A stretch of 64,000 bases of DNA, taken from NCBI RefSeq assembly GCF_024359525.1, contig NZ_JAKZEU010000001.1, positions 496,001-560,000 of the forward strand, given 5' to 3'. Both the position numbers and the translations under genes were made by a program. This DNA comes from Paracoccus albicereus. GTDB taxonomy: Bacteria; Pseudomonadota; Alphaproteobacteria; Rhodobacterales; Rhodobacteraceae. Position 1 is the stretch's first letter. Every line of letters begins with the position of its first letter. The notes below the pieces were generated by a model, which saw only the letters and a program-made list of their open reading frames with translations, was not told the DNA's origin and ran no database searches. Below, piece after piece: positions 39,062 to 47,167 of this stretch.

Positions 39062-39264
39062 TGGCCGAAACTCCCCTCGATCATGTCGCGCAAGGCCTCT
39101 TCGGTCTGGCTATCCGGCGGCGGCGTATCACCGGGCGTCTCGGAATCGCGGCCCGAGCGTTCGAGGAAATAGTGCAGATACGGCGACATCGGCGGACCCT
39201 CGGCGGGGAATACCTGCTCGAGCGTGTCCCACGATGCACGGGCGGGTTTGTCTTTCAGCTCCAT
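39058..39264 (-). CDS. Small hypothetical protein between PAP2 and subtilase genes
   Basis: 68 residues from ATG 39264 (MELKDKPARASWDTLEQVF); 72 residues if an upstream ATG at 39276 is used. Acidic, Pro-rich (ETPGDTPPPDSQTEEALRDM), no membrane segment. ATGA overlap with the subtilase and overlap with the PAP2 gene end mark it as a real translated gene. It could be a protease inhibitor or chaperone, but that is inference from position only. Confidence 0.7.
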   Translation of the reverse strand: MELKDKPARASWDTLEQVFPAEGPPMSPYLHYFLERSGRDSETPGDTPPPDSQTEEALRDMIEGSFGQ

Positions 39265-40361
39265 CGGTTGCCCCATTCTTCACTGGCGCGAGCCCAGATC
39301 GACGACCAGAGCGGCGCGACGCGCACCGGCTGTGCGGCGCCGAAACTGGTGGTCGCATCGCCCGCGAGCATCGCCTGCAATTCGGCAAAGTGGAAATCGC
39401 GCGGCCCGTGCGGCACTTCAAACGCCGAACCATCGAAAGTGGCGCTCGTCACTTCCTTGTTCAAAGCGCGTGCCATCAGGTAGCGCCCGATCTGAATGCC
39501 CAGGATCGCACCCGACGCGCTGTCGGCGGGATAGTGAACCCCAGCCACCGTGCGGTTGATCGCGATGCGGCAGGCCATACGATAAAGCTGGCTTTCAGGA
39601 TCGACGCCCGCGGCAGGATCGTCGAGCAGGGTCAGCAGCGTCGCCAGCGTGAAAGCCTGTGTTGAGTGTCCCGAAGGATAGGCCGCGTGCGACGGACAGG
39701 AGATCATCGGCTGCACGCGGTCCGAAAACTGCGTCGGCCGCGGACAGCCAAGCGCAAGCTTGACCCGCATGACGCACATCGTCGCTATATCCAGACCGAC
39801 GCTGAGGATTTCGCGGATATTCTTCGACCGACTCGGCTCGACCGGGCTGATGGCGGCGAAAAAAGCGATGATCTCGGTCGTCTGGGACAGGATTTCGGAC
39901 AGACGATCCTCGCGAAGGTCCGCATATCCCCCGACCAGCGTCACCGCCGCGCGGAACTGGTCGACCGTCGGACGTGTGATCGTGGCCAGCGGTGCGTAAT
40001 CGGCTTTTCGCGGGTCGGCGTTTGGAAGGCGGTGCAGGATCGTCGCGCTGGTCGCAGTCAGATCGGCCGGATTCCCCTGCGTGGCCTCGAACGACAGATC
40101 TTCGAACAGTTCGCCTGCAATCACCGCACCCTGATGATCGCCATCGAGTCGCCTGAACCGTGCAGCCATGTCGAGTGTCGGCGGTGAACCCGGTCCGCCC
40201 TGAACCTGCGCCGAACCGATGATGGCATCCCGCGCCCGCATCAGGGCTGCCGACAGCTGACCACTGCCCGGGCCGCCAAAGGCCGCCTGAGCATTCTGTG
40301 CGTTCTGTGCATTTTGGGCATTTTGTGCGTTTTGCGCATTCTGTGCGTTCAACATGGACAT
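39255..40361 (-). CDS. PAP2 / vanadium-dependent haloperoxidase-fold protein with Asn-Ala-Gln repeat
   Basis: A 368-residue protein. N-terminus has seven Asn-Ala-Gln triplets (residues 5-25). The catalytic pocket motifs are all present: K-(6)-RP in KLALGCPRP, PSGH in AAYPSGHSTQAF, and NRTVAGVHYPAD. These bind phosphate in PAP2 phosphatases and vanadate in haloperoxidases; sequence alone does not separate them, though length and the soluble all-helical look favour the vanadium-haloperoxidase group. I use ATG 40361; the longer frame would need a TTG. Confidence 0.85.
   Translation of the reverse strand: MSMLNAQNAQNAQNAQNAQNAQNAQAAFGGPGSGQLSAALMRARDAIIGSAQVQGGPGSPPTLDMAARFRRLDGDHQGAVIAGELFEDLSFEATQGNPADLTATSATILHRLPNADPRKADYAPLATITRPTVDQFRAAVTLVGGYADLREDRLSEILSQTTEIIAFFAAISPVEPSRSKNIREILSVGLDIATMCVMRVKLALGCPRPTQFSDRVQPMISCPSHAAYPSGHSTQAFTLATLLTLLDDPAAGVDPESQLYRMACRIAINRTVAGVHYPADSASGAILGIQIGRYLMARALNKEVTSATFDGSAFEVPHGPRDFHFAELQAMLAGDATTSFGAAQPVRVAPLWSSIWARASEEWGNRWS
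40287..40349 (-). repeat. Seven-copy 9-base tandem repeat encoding Asn-Ala-Gln
   Basis: 63 bases, seven units of AAY-GCN-CAR. Units differ at third codon positions (AAC/AAT, GCA/GCG/GCC/GCT, CAG/CAA), so the protein repeat is kept while DNA has drifted. Confidence 0.9.
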
Positions 40362-40457
40362 CGAGGCGTCTCTTTCCTTGGCCAAAATCGTCTTTGGCGT
40401 TAGTTTTCATGTGTAAATTCGCCCGAGGCAGCCTATCACGAAATCGGGAAAGTGGGG

Positions 40458-42029
40458 ATGAGTAACGCGATGAGCCCGCTGGTTCTTCGACTTGCGGGCC
40501 CGGTGGAGTTGACGGGCCCCGGAGGCGAGACGCTGACCCCACGCGGTATGCGCGCACGCGCGGCGCTGGCGATCATGGGAACAGCACGTTGCCACAAGGT
40601 CATGCGCGCGAGACTGCAGGATCTGATCTACAGTGAGCGCGGCGAAGAGCAGGGCGCAGCCAGCGTCAGGCAGTTGCTGCGCGAAATTCGCATCGCGCTG
40701 GACGGCCACCGTGAAGCGCTGGTGACGGGACCGGGCTGGGTCGGGCTCGACAAGAATTCGGTTCGCGTCGACACCACCCCCCGCATGGGTCCCGATGGTC
40801 AAAGACTGGAATTCGCCGCCGATCTTGATGTCGCAGACCCGGAATTCGAGGATTGGCTTCGTGAGGCGCGCGCGCATCACGAGAATCAGCCTATCCCGGC
40901 CGAACCCGAGGCAGAGAGCGATCTTCCCAAGCTGATCGTCCAGATGCCGATCGCCGGCGATCCGCAAAGCTCGGTTCTCGCCGCAATGATCCTGAACGAG
41001 GCTGTGGCCCGCGCGGCTGATGTGATGCCGATCGACGTCATCCACGGTGATCCGGGATTGGCGCAGCTCGGCTCTGGAATGGAGCTGGGGGTGCTGGCGG
41101 CGCGGACGGATGCCGCGCTGCAGCTGTTCTTTACCGCCAAGGCCCGCCGCGACGGTCGAGTCCTGTGGTCGCGCCGCTTCGGTCTGCCCGACGGTGACAC
41201 CGCGCGAATGATTCAGACCGTCGCCGGCAACGTCACCATCGCGATCCTGCACGGGCTGCAAAGCTTCGATGCCGCGCAACCGTCTGGTGCGATGCGTCGC
41301 CCGCCGATCGAAGATGTCTTCAGCTATTCCAGCAAGCGGCTCGCCCGCGCGGAACAGATGCTGTCCACGATGGACGCGGGGCCATCGCAGCCGATCGTTC
41401 TGGCGCTTCGGTCCTACATCCGAAACACGATGCTGTTGGAGCGCCTGTCGCCCGAGCCGCAGGCGGATGCGGAACTGGCTGACGAGCTGGCCATTCGGGC
41501 GCGCGAACTCGCGCCGGGAAACGCAACGGTGCTGGCCGTCAATTCGCTTATCGCAGCGTGGAAGTCGGAACCCGATGTCGCCTACGAAATGGCCCGCCAG
41601 GCGCGGATGATCGATGCGGACAATCCTATGGTGCGGCTTGCCCTCTCAACCGGACTCACAAGCGTCGGTCGTCACAAGGAGGCCGAGGCCGAGGCATCGT
41701 CTGCAGACGAACTGTCACTGTCCACGCTGGGTCCGGCGGCCTGGTATCTGCGCCGCGCCATAGCTGCGTTGCGGTCGGGTGATATGCCGACGGCAGAACG
41801 CCACTTTGCCGCGACGCACGGTTTCGCGCCGGAAAACCGCCCCGCATTGCGTTTCATTTCGGCGGTACGTTTTCAGCGCGGTGATCTTGAAGGGGCGCAG
41901 AAATCGCTGCTAGAGTTGAAGAAGATCGAGCCGGACTTCTCACTCGATCTGATGGCGAGCGACGATTACCCGGTCAAATCACTTCGCGACGCCGGGCTTC
42001 TGGGCGTCACGAAATCGGGACTGATCTAG
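40458..42029 (+). CDS. Winged-helix / TPR transcriptional regulator (SARP/CadC-like)
   Basis: A 523-residue protein. Residues 1-110 fit an OmpR/SARP-type winged helix ([51 protein letters not shown]); about 150-270 resemble the TolB-like domain of adenylate-cyclase/CadC-type regulators ([22 protein letters not shown]); 290-510 are TPR-like helices. Divergent from the PAP2 gene across 96 bases, so it may control that operon. ATG 40458 follows AAAGTGGGG; a GTG six bases upstream is possible. Confidence 0.82.
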   Translation: MSNAMSPLVLRLAGPVELTGPGGETLTPRGMRARAALAIMGTARCHKVMRARLQDLIYSERGEEQGAASVRQLLREIRIALDGHREALVTGPGWVGLDKNSVRVDTTPRMGPDGQRLEFAADLDVADPEFEDWLREARAHHENQPIPAEPEAESDLPKLIVQMPIAGDPQSSVLAAMILNEAVARAADVMPIDVIHGDPGLAQLGSGMELGVLAARTDAALQLFFTAKARRDGRVLWSRRFGLPDGDTARMIQTVAGNVTIAILHGLQSFDAAQPSGAMRRPPIEDVFSYSSKRLARAEQMLSTMDAGPSQPIVLALRSYIRNTMLLERLSPEPQADAELADELAIRARELAPGNATVLAVNSLIAAWKSEPDVAYEMARQARMIDADNPMVRLALSTGLTSVGRHKEAEAEASSADELSLSTLGPAAWYLRRAIAALRSGDMPTAERHFAATHGFAPENRPALRFISAVRFQRGDLEGAQKSLLELKKIEPDFSLDLMASDDYPVKSLRDAGLLGVTKSGLI

Positions 42030-42484
42030 CCGTCACCCGCACCAAGCAGGACCGCCATCCGATCGACCGCCATCACGTAACCCTGCACGCCACAGCCTGC
42101 GATCACGGCATCCGCCCGGCCGCTGACATAGGAATGATGCCGGAACGCCTCGCGCTTGTGGATATTGCTGATGTGGACCTCGATCACCGGGCCGTCGAAG
42201 CCGTTCAGCGCGTCGAGGATCGCGACAGAGGTGTGGGTGAAGGCCCCCGGATTGATGACGATCCCGTCCGCCGCTCCGTCGCAGGCAGCATGAATGACGT
42301 CGATGATCTCGCCTTCGTGGTTGGACTGATGGCAATCGGCGGCAAGCCCCGCAGTCTCGGCCCGGTCACGACACATCGCTTCGACATCGGCCAGCGTGGT
42401 CGCGCCGTAGATTTCAGGCTGACGCTTGCCCAGCCGGTTCAGGTTCGGACCGTTCACGATCAGGATCTTGTGCGCCACGCCCAT
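42026..42484 (-). CDS. aroQ: Type II 3-dehydroquinate dehydratase
   Basis: A 152-residue shikimate-pathway enzyme: [21 protein letters not shown] (catalytic Tyr), [26 protein letters not shown] and the C-terminal His in [26 protein letters not shown] segment. Start uncertain: GTG 42499 overlaps the upstream stop, ATG 42484 is used here, GTG 42478 has GAGG seven bases upstream. Confidence 0.93.
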   Translation of the reverse strand: MGVAHKILIVNGPNLNRLGKRQPEIYGATTLADVEAMCRDRAETAGLAADCHQSNHEGEIIDVIHAACDGAADGIVINPGAFTHTSVAILDALNGFDGPVIEVHISNIHKREAFRHHSYVSGRADAVIAGCGVQGYVMAVDRMAVLLGAGDG

Positions 42485-42495
42485 GCCTCGCCCGT

Positions 42496-43320
42496 TCACT
42501 CTGTTCGATGATGCGGTGAAACCGGGCCGGTCGCCAGTGCGGCCAGCAATTCGGCGTGCAGTCGTGGCCCGGCGACCACAAGCCCGGGAACCAGCGCGCG
42601 CGGACTGTTGAAGCGCATCGCAGCCCCGTGGATGTCGCTGACGGCGGCTCCCGCGCGTTCAGCGATCAGCGCACCCGCCGCAATATCCCATTCCCAGGCC
42701 GCCCGCAGCGACAGCGCGGCATCGAAGCGACCTTCGGAGGCAAGGCACAGCCGCCAGGCCAGCGACGGTCGGAACTCACGTCGGAAGGGTGGCGCGATGC
42801 CGCCGACCCAATGCTGGGGTTCTGTCGCCGCGCGATAGGTCAGCACGCTCGCTCCCGCAATTGCAGCATCGCTAGGACCGATCGGCGCCCCGTTCAGCGT
42901 GGCCGGTCCGTCGGCCTGCGCCGCGTAGGTCAGCCCCATGACCGGAAGATGGACCACCGCCGCAACGATACGCTCGCCCTGCGCGATGGCCAGAGAGTGC
43001 GAAAAGCCCTGCTGGCCATCGATGAAGGCCCGGGTGCCGTCGATTGGATCGATGATGAAGCAGAATTCCGCATCGAGGCGCGAAGGATCGGCCTCGCTTT
43101 CCTCGCTGAGCCAGCCGTAATCCGGGCGCGTGCCTCGAAGATTGTCCTCGAGGAACGCGTTGACCGCCAGATCCGCCTCCGAGACGGGACCGGCGCCCGC
43201 GTCCTTTTCCCAAGCGACCGGATCTTGCCGCCAGTATTGGCGCGCAATCTCGCCCGCCCGTTCGGCCGCCGCGAGCAGCAGCGCCAGATCGGTCTGATGT
43301 GCGGTATCAGGCTCCGGCAA
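42496..43320 (-). CDS. Inositol monophosphatase-family phosphatase (CysQ-like)
   Basis: A 274-residue magnesium-dependent phosphatase: [34 protein letters not shown] and [15 protein letters not shown], the four metal/substrate motifs. Could be inositol phosphatase or 3-prime(2-prime),5-prime-bisphosphate nucleotidase (CysQ); the SEES motif and context leave this open. Overlaps the end of pmbA by 14 bases. Confidence 0.9.
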   Translation of the reverse strand: MPEPDTAHQTDLALLLAAAERAGEIARQYWRQDPVAWEKDAGAGPVSEADLAVNAFLEDNLRGTRPDYGWLSEESEADPSRLDAEFCFIIDPIDGTRAFIDGQQGFSHSLAIAQGERIVAAVVHLPVMGLTYAAQADGPATLNGAPIGPSDAAIAGASVLTYRAATEPQHWVGGIAPPFRREFRPSLAWRLCLASEGRFDAALSLRAAWEWDIAAGALIAERAGAAVSDIHGAAMRFNSPRALVPGLVVAGPRLHAELLAALATGPVSPHHRTE

Positions 43321-44662
43321 TGGTCATGCCCTCGACCAGCAGGCTTGGCACCTCGATGCTGCGCCAAGGCTCGGCATCAGCTGCGGCACGGATGCTCAGC
43401 AGCATGTCGCGCAGGTTGCCTGCGATGGTGCATTCGTTGACGGGGTGGCTGATCTGGCCGTTCTCGACCCAAAACCCGGCTGCTCCGCGGGAATAGTCGC
43501 CTGTCGTTGCGTTGATGGAAGCGCCCAGCATGGATGTCACGATCAGCCCGCGGCCCATGTCGGCGATCAAATCGTCGGCGCTGCCCTGTCCGCCTGACAG
43601 GATCACGTTGCTGATCCCCGGCGAAGGCGGCGACGACAGCCCGCGCGACGCCGAGGCTGTGCTTTGCAGCCCCAGCTTGCGTGCGGTCGCCAGATCCAGC
43701 GTCCAGCCGCGAAGGATGCCCGCATCGACAATCGTGCGCCGTGCTGTCGGCAATCCTTCGGCATCGAAGAGACGTGACCCGCCGAAGCGGGGTCGGTGCG
43801 GATCTTCGGTCAGGCTCAGACCGTCGGGCAGAACCTTTTCGTCCATGGCCCGCAGAAGCCAGCTTGCCCCGCGTGCAATGGCGCTGCCGTTCACCGCACC
43901 CAAAAGATGCGAGATCAGCGAGGCAGAGACGCGCCGATCGTACAGGATCGGGAATGCGCCGGTGGGCGGCTTTTTTGCACCCTTGCGGGCCAGCGTCCGT
44001 TCCGCGGCAAGTTTGCCGATCGTCTCGGGCGCGGGCAGGTCTTCGGCCCAGACACGACCTTCCCCGGCATAATCACGCTCCATCCCCAGGCCCTCGCCGG
44101 TGATGGCGACGGTCGACAGGGCATGGCTGGTCCGGGCATAGCCGCCGGCAAAACCATTGCTGGCCTCGATCCGCATCAAGCGGCGTGAATAGGATGCGCT
44201 GGCCGATTCCACTTGCGAGATGCCTTTCGCCTCCAAAGCCGCCGCTTCGGCTGCAAGCGCGGATTGCTCCAGCGCCTCCGGTGTGGGCGCGGCACCGGGA
44301 TCGGCGCTCTCCAGCCCCGCCGCATCGCGACGCGACGCCAATTCATCGGGATCTGCCACACCGAGCCATTCGTCGACCGGGGCGTGGCGCGCCATCGCCA
44401 CCGCGCGTTCCGCCATCTCGGCGATCGTCGCCTCGCTGTGGTCCGACGCCGAGACGCAAGCCTGCCGTCCGCCGATCAGAACCCGCAGTCCGATCTCGAC
44501 TGCTTCCGCCCGTTCGGCATGTTCCAATCCACCGGCGCGGGCATCGATGGCTGTCATTTCGGCACTGACGGCCATCGCATCGGCCTGGTCGGCACCGGCA
44601 CGCCGGGCTGCGGCAAGCAGCGCGCCGGTCAGCGCGCCTAGATCCCTGTCGGCGCTCATCAC
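43307..44662 (-). CDS. pmbA: Metalloprotease-related protein PmbA/TldE
   Basis: A 451-residue TldD/PmbA-family protein, for example DQADAMAVSAEMTAIDARAGGLE, DRRVSASLISHLLGAVNGSAIARG and RGLSSPPSPGISNVILSGG. With TldD it forms a peptidase that processes unfolded peptides; PmbA lacks the zinc HExxxH motif, consistent with this sequence. tldD is not in the window. Confidence 0.93.
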   Translation of the reverse strand: MMSADRDLGALTGALLAAARRAGADQADAMAVSAEMTAIDARAGGLEHAERAEAVEIGLRVLIGGRQACVSASDHSEATIAEMAERAVAMARHAPVDEWLGVADPDELASRRDAAGLESADPGAAPTPEALEQSALAAEAAALEAKGISQVESASASYSRRLMRIEASNGFAGGYARTSHALSTVAITGEGLGMERDYAGEGRVWAEDLPAPETIGKLAAERTLARKGAKKPPTGAFPILYDRRVSASLISHLLGAVNGSAIARGASWLLRAMDEKVLPDGLSLTEDPHRPRFGGSRLFDAEGLPTARRTIVDAGILRGWTLDLATARKLGLQSTASASRGLSSPPSPGISNVILSGGQGSADDLIADMGRGLIVTSMLGASINATTGDYSRGAAGFWVENGQISHPVNECTIAGNLRDMLLSIRAAADAEPWRSIEVPSLLVEGMTIAGA

Positions 44663-44674
44663 GCGATCTCCATG

Positions 44675-44704
44675 AAAAAGGGGCCGAGCGCGTGGCCCGG
44701 CCCC
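44675..44704 (-). terminator. Rho-independent terminator after the DUF2125 gene
   Basis: Stem GGGGCCG / CGGCCCC with an 11-base loop followed by TTTTT on the minus strand, 19 bases after the stop. It separates the DUF2125 gene from pmbA. Confidence 0.85.
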
Positions 44705-44722
44705 GAAACCATCGTCGCAGGA

Positions 44723-46459
44723 TTACTTGATCTGCTGACCGTTGGCAAAGATCTGGCCACCGTCGCGGAAGTCCAGTTCGGTCGTCAGCGTGTCGGTCTG
44801 ACCCTCGACCGGTTTCGCAAAGGCCATCATCATCATTTTGGTGCCTGCCACCTGTTCCTGCGGAACCAGGCCCATTGCGGCCAGCGTGTCGATCAATTGG
44901 TTCACGCCGCTGAACCTGCCGGTCAGAGTGCCCACCGGCGCCTCGAAGCTGCCGCCCTCGGGAACAGTCAGCTCGCCCGAAATGTCGGCGCTAGCCCCTG
45001 CGACATCCAGCGACAACGTGTTCACAGTCACCGTTTCGGGCGCGTAGGGCATGGCTTCGCTTTGAAGATCAGCCACGGCGGCGACCTGTTCGTCCGTCAG
45101 TTCGGTCTCGCCCTCCTGAACCGTCGTCGCTTCGGTCATGCGGCGGGTGAATTCGGGATCGAACAGATCGCGCAGGACCGTCATCGCGCCGCTGATATCG
45201 ATCGCCAGCGATGCCGGGTCGCGGCTGATGTTGTTCTCGGGATCGAACAGCGCCCAGACTTCGTCACCCAGCGCGAAGCCATCGAGACCGAACTTGAGGC
45301 TGAACGGCGCCGGCTCTTCGGACTTGGTGACGGGCAGCATCACGTCGAAATTGGCGTTAGCGATCTGGTAGCTGATGGCTGCCGGAAAATCGTTGCCCTC
45401 AAGATTGACCGAGGCGTTGTTTGCCTGTGCGCCATAGCTGATCCCGTCTTTCGACAGCGAGAATTTGGCCGAACCGCCCTCGTCGCTGGTGTTACCGGTG
45501 GCAGCGGCGGCTTCGCCGTTGGGATCGGTCGCGGCAAAGTCGAAATTGGCGGACATGGCCCCCCAGCCGAATGTGCCGTCAAGCTTCGCACCGCTTTGCA
45601 GCGCCACGTTCATGTTCTGGCCGAAATCCATCTCGCCTTCCGGGACATCGCTGCTGCCGGCGACGGTCACGTCCGACATGGTCAGGGCGAAGGTGCCGCG
45701 CTCGACGTCGCCACCGTCAGACGATTCGATCGCGCTCATGTCCGCATTCACGGCGATCTCGCCGATCGCCACGTCTGTCGTCGTGCGGGTCGCGTCCTCG
45801 CCCTCGGTGGCGTAGCTGCCGGTCAGGTCGCTGGCTTTGAACGTCACCGGGAACGCCTGGTCGTCCGTCGTTTCGAACGAAACCGTCATGTCGAGCGTGG
45901 GATAGTTCAGTTCATGGCTCATCGCCTCGGGCGAGCCGGAGGAGACCATCTCGTTGCCGGGCGCGGCGATGGTGATTGCCATCCGCTCCAGTGTGGGCGC
46001 GGGTTCAGTGCTGTCGCCGTCGGTGCCGGCATCGGCTGTCTCGGTGTCCGCGCTTTCGCCATCGGCACCATCCGTCGTCGCACTGCCGGTGTCGGCGGTC
46101 GGCTCGTCGGTCGGCGAAGCCTCGGTTCCGGCCGCTACGCCCGGAGGCGTGGCAGAGCCGGTGATGTCGCCTTCGACCACGGTGCGAACGCTGCCATCGC
46201 CCGCCTGTTGAAGCACGACCCGCGGCATCGTGAAGCTGACACTGCTGCCCTCGGCCTCGGCCGCGTCGATCGTCATGGTGACATCGCTCACGGTCAGGGT
46301 GTCGCCCGCTTCGTCGCGCGCGCCTTCGGTCACCGAGTAACCGAACTTCTCGTAATACGAGACGAGATTGTCCCAGACCTCCACCGGCGTGACCTCTGCC
46401 ATGACCGGGGAAGCGGCGACGATCAGCGCCAGTGACGAACTTGCAACCTTGCCAAACAT
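44723..46459 (-). CDS. Exported DUF2125-domain protein
   Basis: A 578-residue exported protein with a signal peptide ending VMA-EVTP. Most of it is a long beta-rich DUF2125 region with repeated units such as VSDVTMTID and MNVALQSGAKLDGTFGWGAMSANFDF. An acidic Ala/Thr/Asp-rich linker sits at about 98-150 (DGADGESADTETADAGTD). It has its own terminator. Function unknown; the fold suggests an envelope or AsmA-like role, which is inference. Confidence 0.88.
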   Translation of the reverse strand: MFGKVASSSLALIVAASPVMAEVTPVEVWDNLVSYYEKFGYSVTEGARDEAGDTLTVSDVTMTIDAAEAEGSSVSFTMPRVVLQQAGDGSVRTVVEGDITGSATPPGVAAGTEASPTDEPTADTGSATTDGADGESADTETADAGTDGDSTEPAPTLERMAITIAAPGNEMVSSGSPEAMSHELNYPTLDMTVSFETTDDQAFPVTFKASDLTGSYATEGEDATRTTTDVAIGEIAVNADMSAIESSDGGDVERGTFALTMSDVTVAGSSDVPEGEMDFGQNMNVALQSGAKLDGTFGWGAMSANFDFAATDPNGEAAAATGNTSDEGGSAKFSLSKDGISYGAQANNASVNLEGNDFPAAISYQIANANFDVMLPVTKSEEPAPFSLKFGLDGFALGDEVWALFDPENNISRDPASLAIDISGAMTVLRDLFDPEFTRRMTEATTVQEGETELTDEQVAAVADLQSEAMPYAPETVTVNTLSLDVAGASADISGELTVPEGGSFEAPVGTLTGRFSGVNQLIDTLAAMGLVPQEQVAGTKMMMMAFAKPVEGQTDTLTTELDFRDGGQIFANGQQIK

Positions 46460-46533
46460 GTCCGATGCCTCTTGGACTGAAAAGTTGGTGGCATTGATGC
46501 CACACCGCCCAAGATTCTGAAAGGGGAGCCAGA

Positions 46534-47148
46534 TTGATCCGTCATCACAGCCGCGATGGGTTGGCGATTCTCACGATCGACCGCCCCGACCGTGCCAATG
46601 CCCTGACCGCCGAAATGCTCGCCACGCTGACCGCGCGCCTTGACGATATCGCTGCCGGCGAGGATCGCGCCGTCATACTTACAGGGGCGGGCAAGGTCTT
46701 TTCGGCGGGGGCGGACCTCGATCAGGTGCGCGAGGGGTTGGCCACCTCGCCCGAATGGGAACGGCTGTCGGCCCGCGTCTCGTCGATGCCTTGCCTGACC
46801 GTCGCCGCGCTGAACGGGACCGTCGCGGGTGGCGCGATGGGGATGGTTCTGGCATGTGATCTTCGTGTCGCCGCGCCTGGCATAAGACTGTTCTATCCGG
46901 TCATGCGGCTGGGTCTGTTGCCCCAGCCCAGCGATCCGCGACGGTTGGCGGGACTTGTGGGCATGGCGCGCAGCAAGATGATGCTGATGGCGGGCGCGAA
47001 GATCACGGCGGACGAGGCGCTGGCCTGGGGGTTGGTGGACCGGATTTCAGCCGATCCGGTGGCCGAGGCGATCGCCTTGGCGGCCGATTGCCTGTCGGCC
47101 AGCGGCGACCATGTCACGGCGATCAAAGGCATGATCGGGCGCGGCTGA
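46534..47148 (+). CDS. Enoyl-CoA hydratase/isomerase-family protein, short form
   Basis: A 204-residue crotonase-fold protein: LTIDRPDRANALTAEML, oxyanion loop FSAGADLDQV, and LNGTVAGGAMGMVLACDLRV. The usual catalytic Glu after the second oxyanion Gly is not obvious (GLLPQPSD). About 50 residues shorter than full crotonases, lacking the C-terminal trimer helices. TTG start with GGGGAG five bases upstream. Substrate unknown. Confidence 0.85.
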   Translation: MIRHHSRDGLAILTIDRPDRANALTAEMLATLTARLDDIAAGEDRAVILTGAGKVFSAGADLDQVREGLATSPEWERLSARVSSMPCLTVAALNGTVAGGAMGMVLACDLRVAAPGIRLFYPVMRLGLLPQPSDPRRLAGLVGMARSKMMLMAGAKITADEALAWGLVDRISADPVAEAIALAADCLSASGDHVTAIKGMIGRG

Positions 47149-47167
47149 GCCTTTCGGCCGGATGCGG

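Noticed and set aside
40287..40349. Possible CRISPR-like array
   Set aside because: Units are 9 bases, contiguous and in frame with the PAP2 gene, so it is a coding tandem repeat without spacers.
44672..46435. A 587-residue open frame antisense to the DUF2125 gene
   Set aside because: Composition is His/Arg/Gly-rich with no recognisable motif; the minus-strand gene has a signal peptide and terminator.
47149..47167. Terminator between the enoyl-CoA hydratase gene and the LytM/SLT gene
   Set aside because: Only 19 bases with short GC complementarity; no convincing stem plus T-run.
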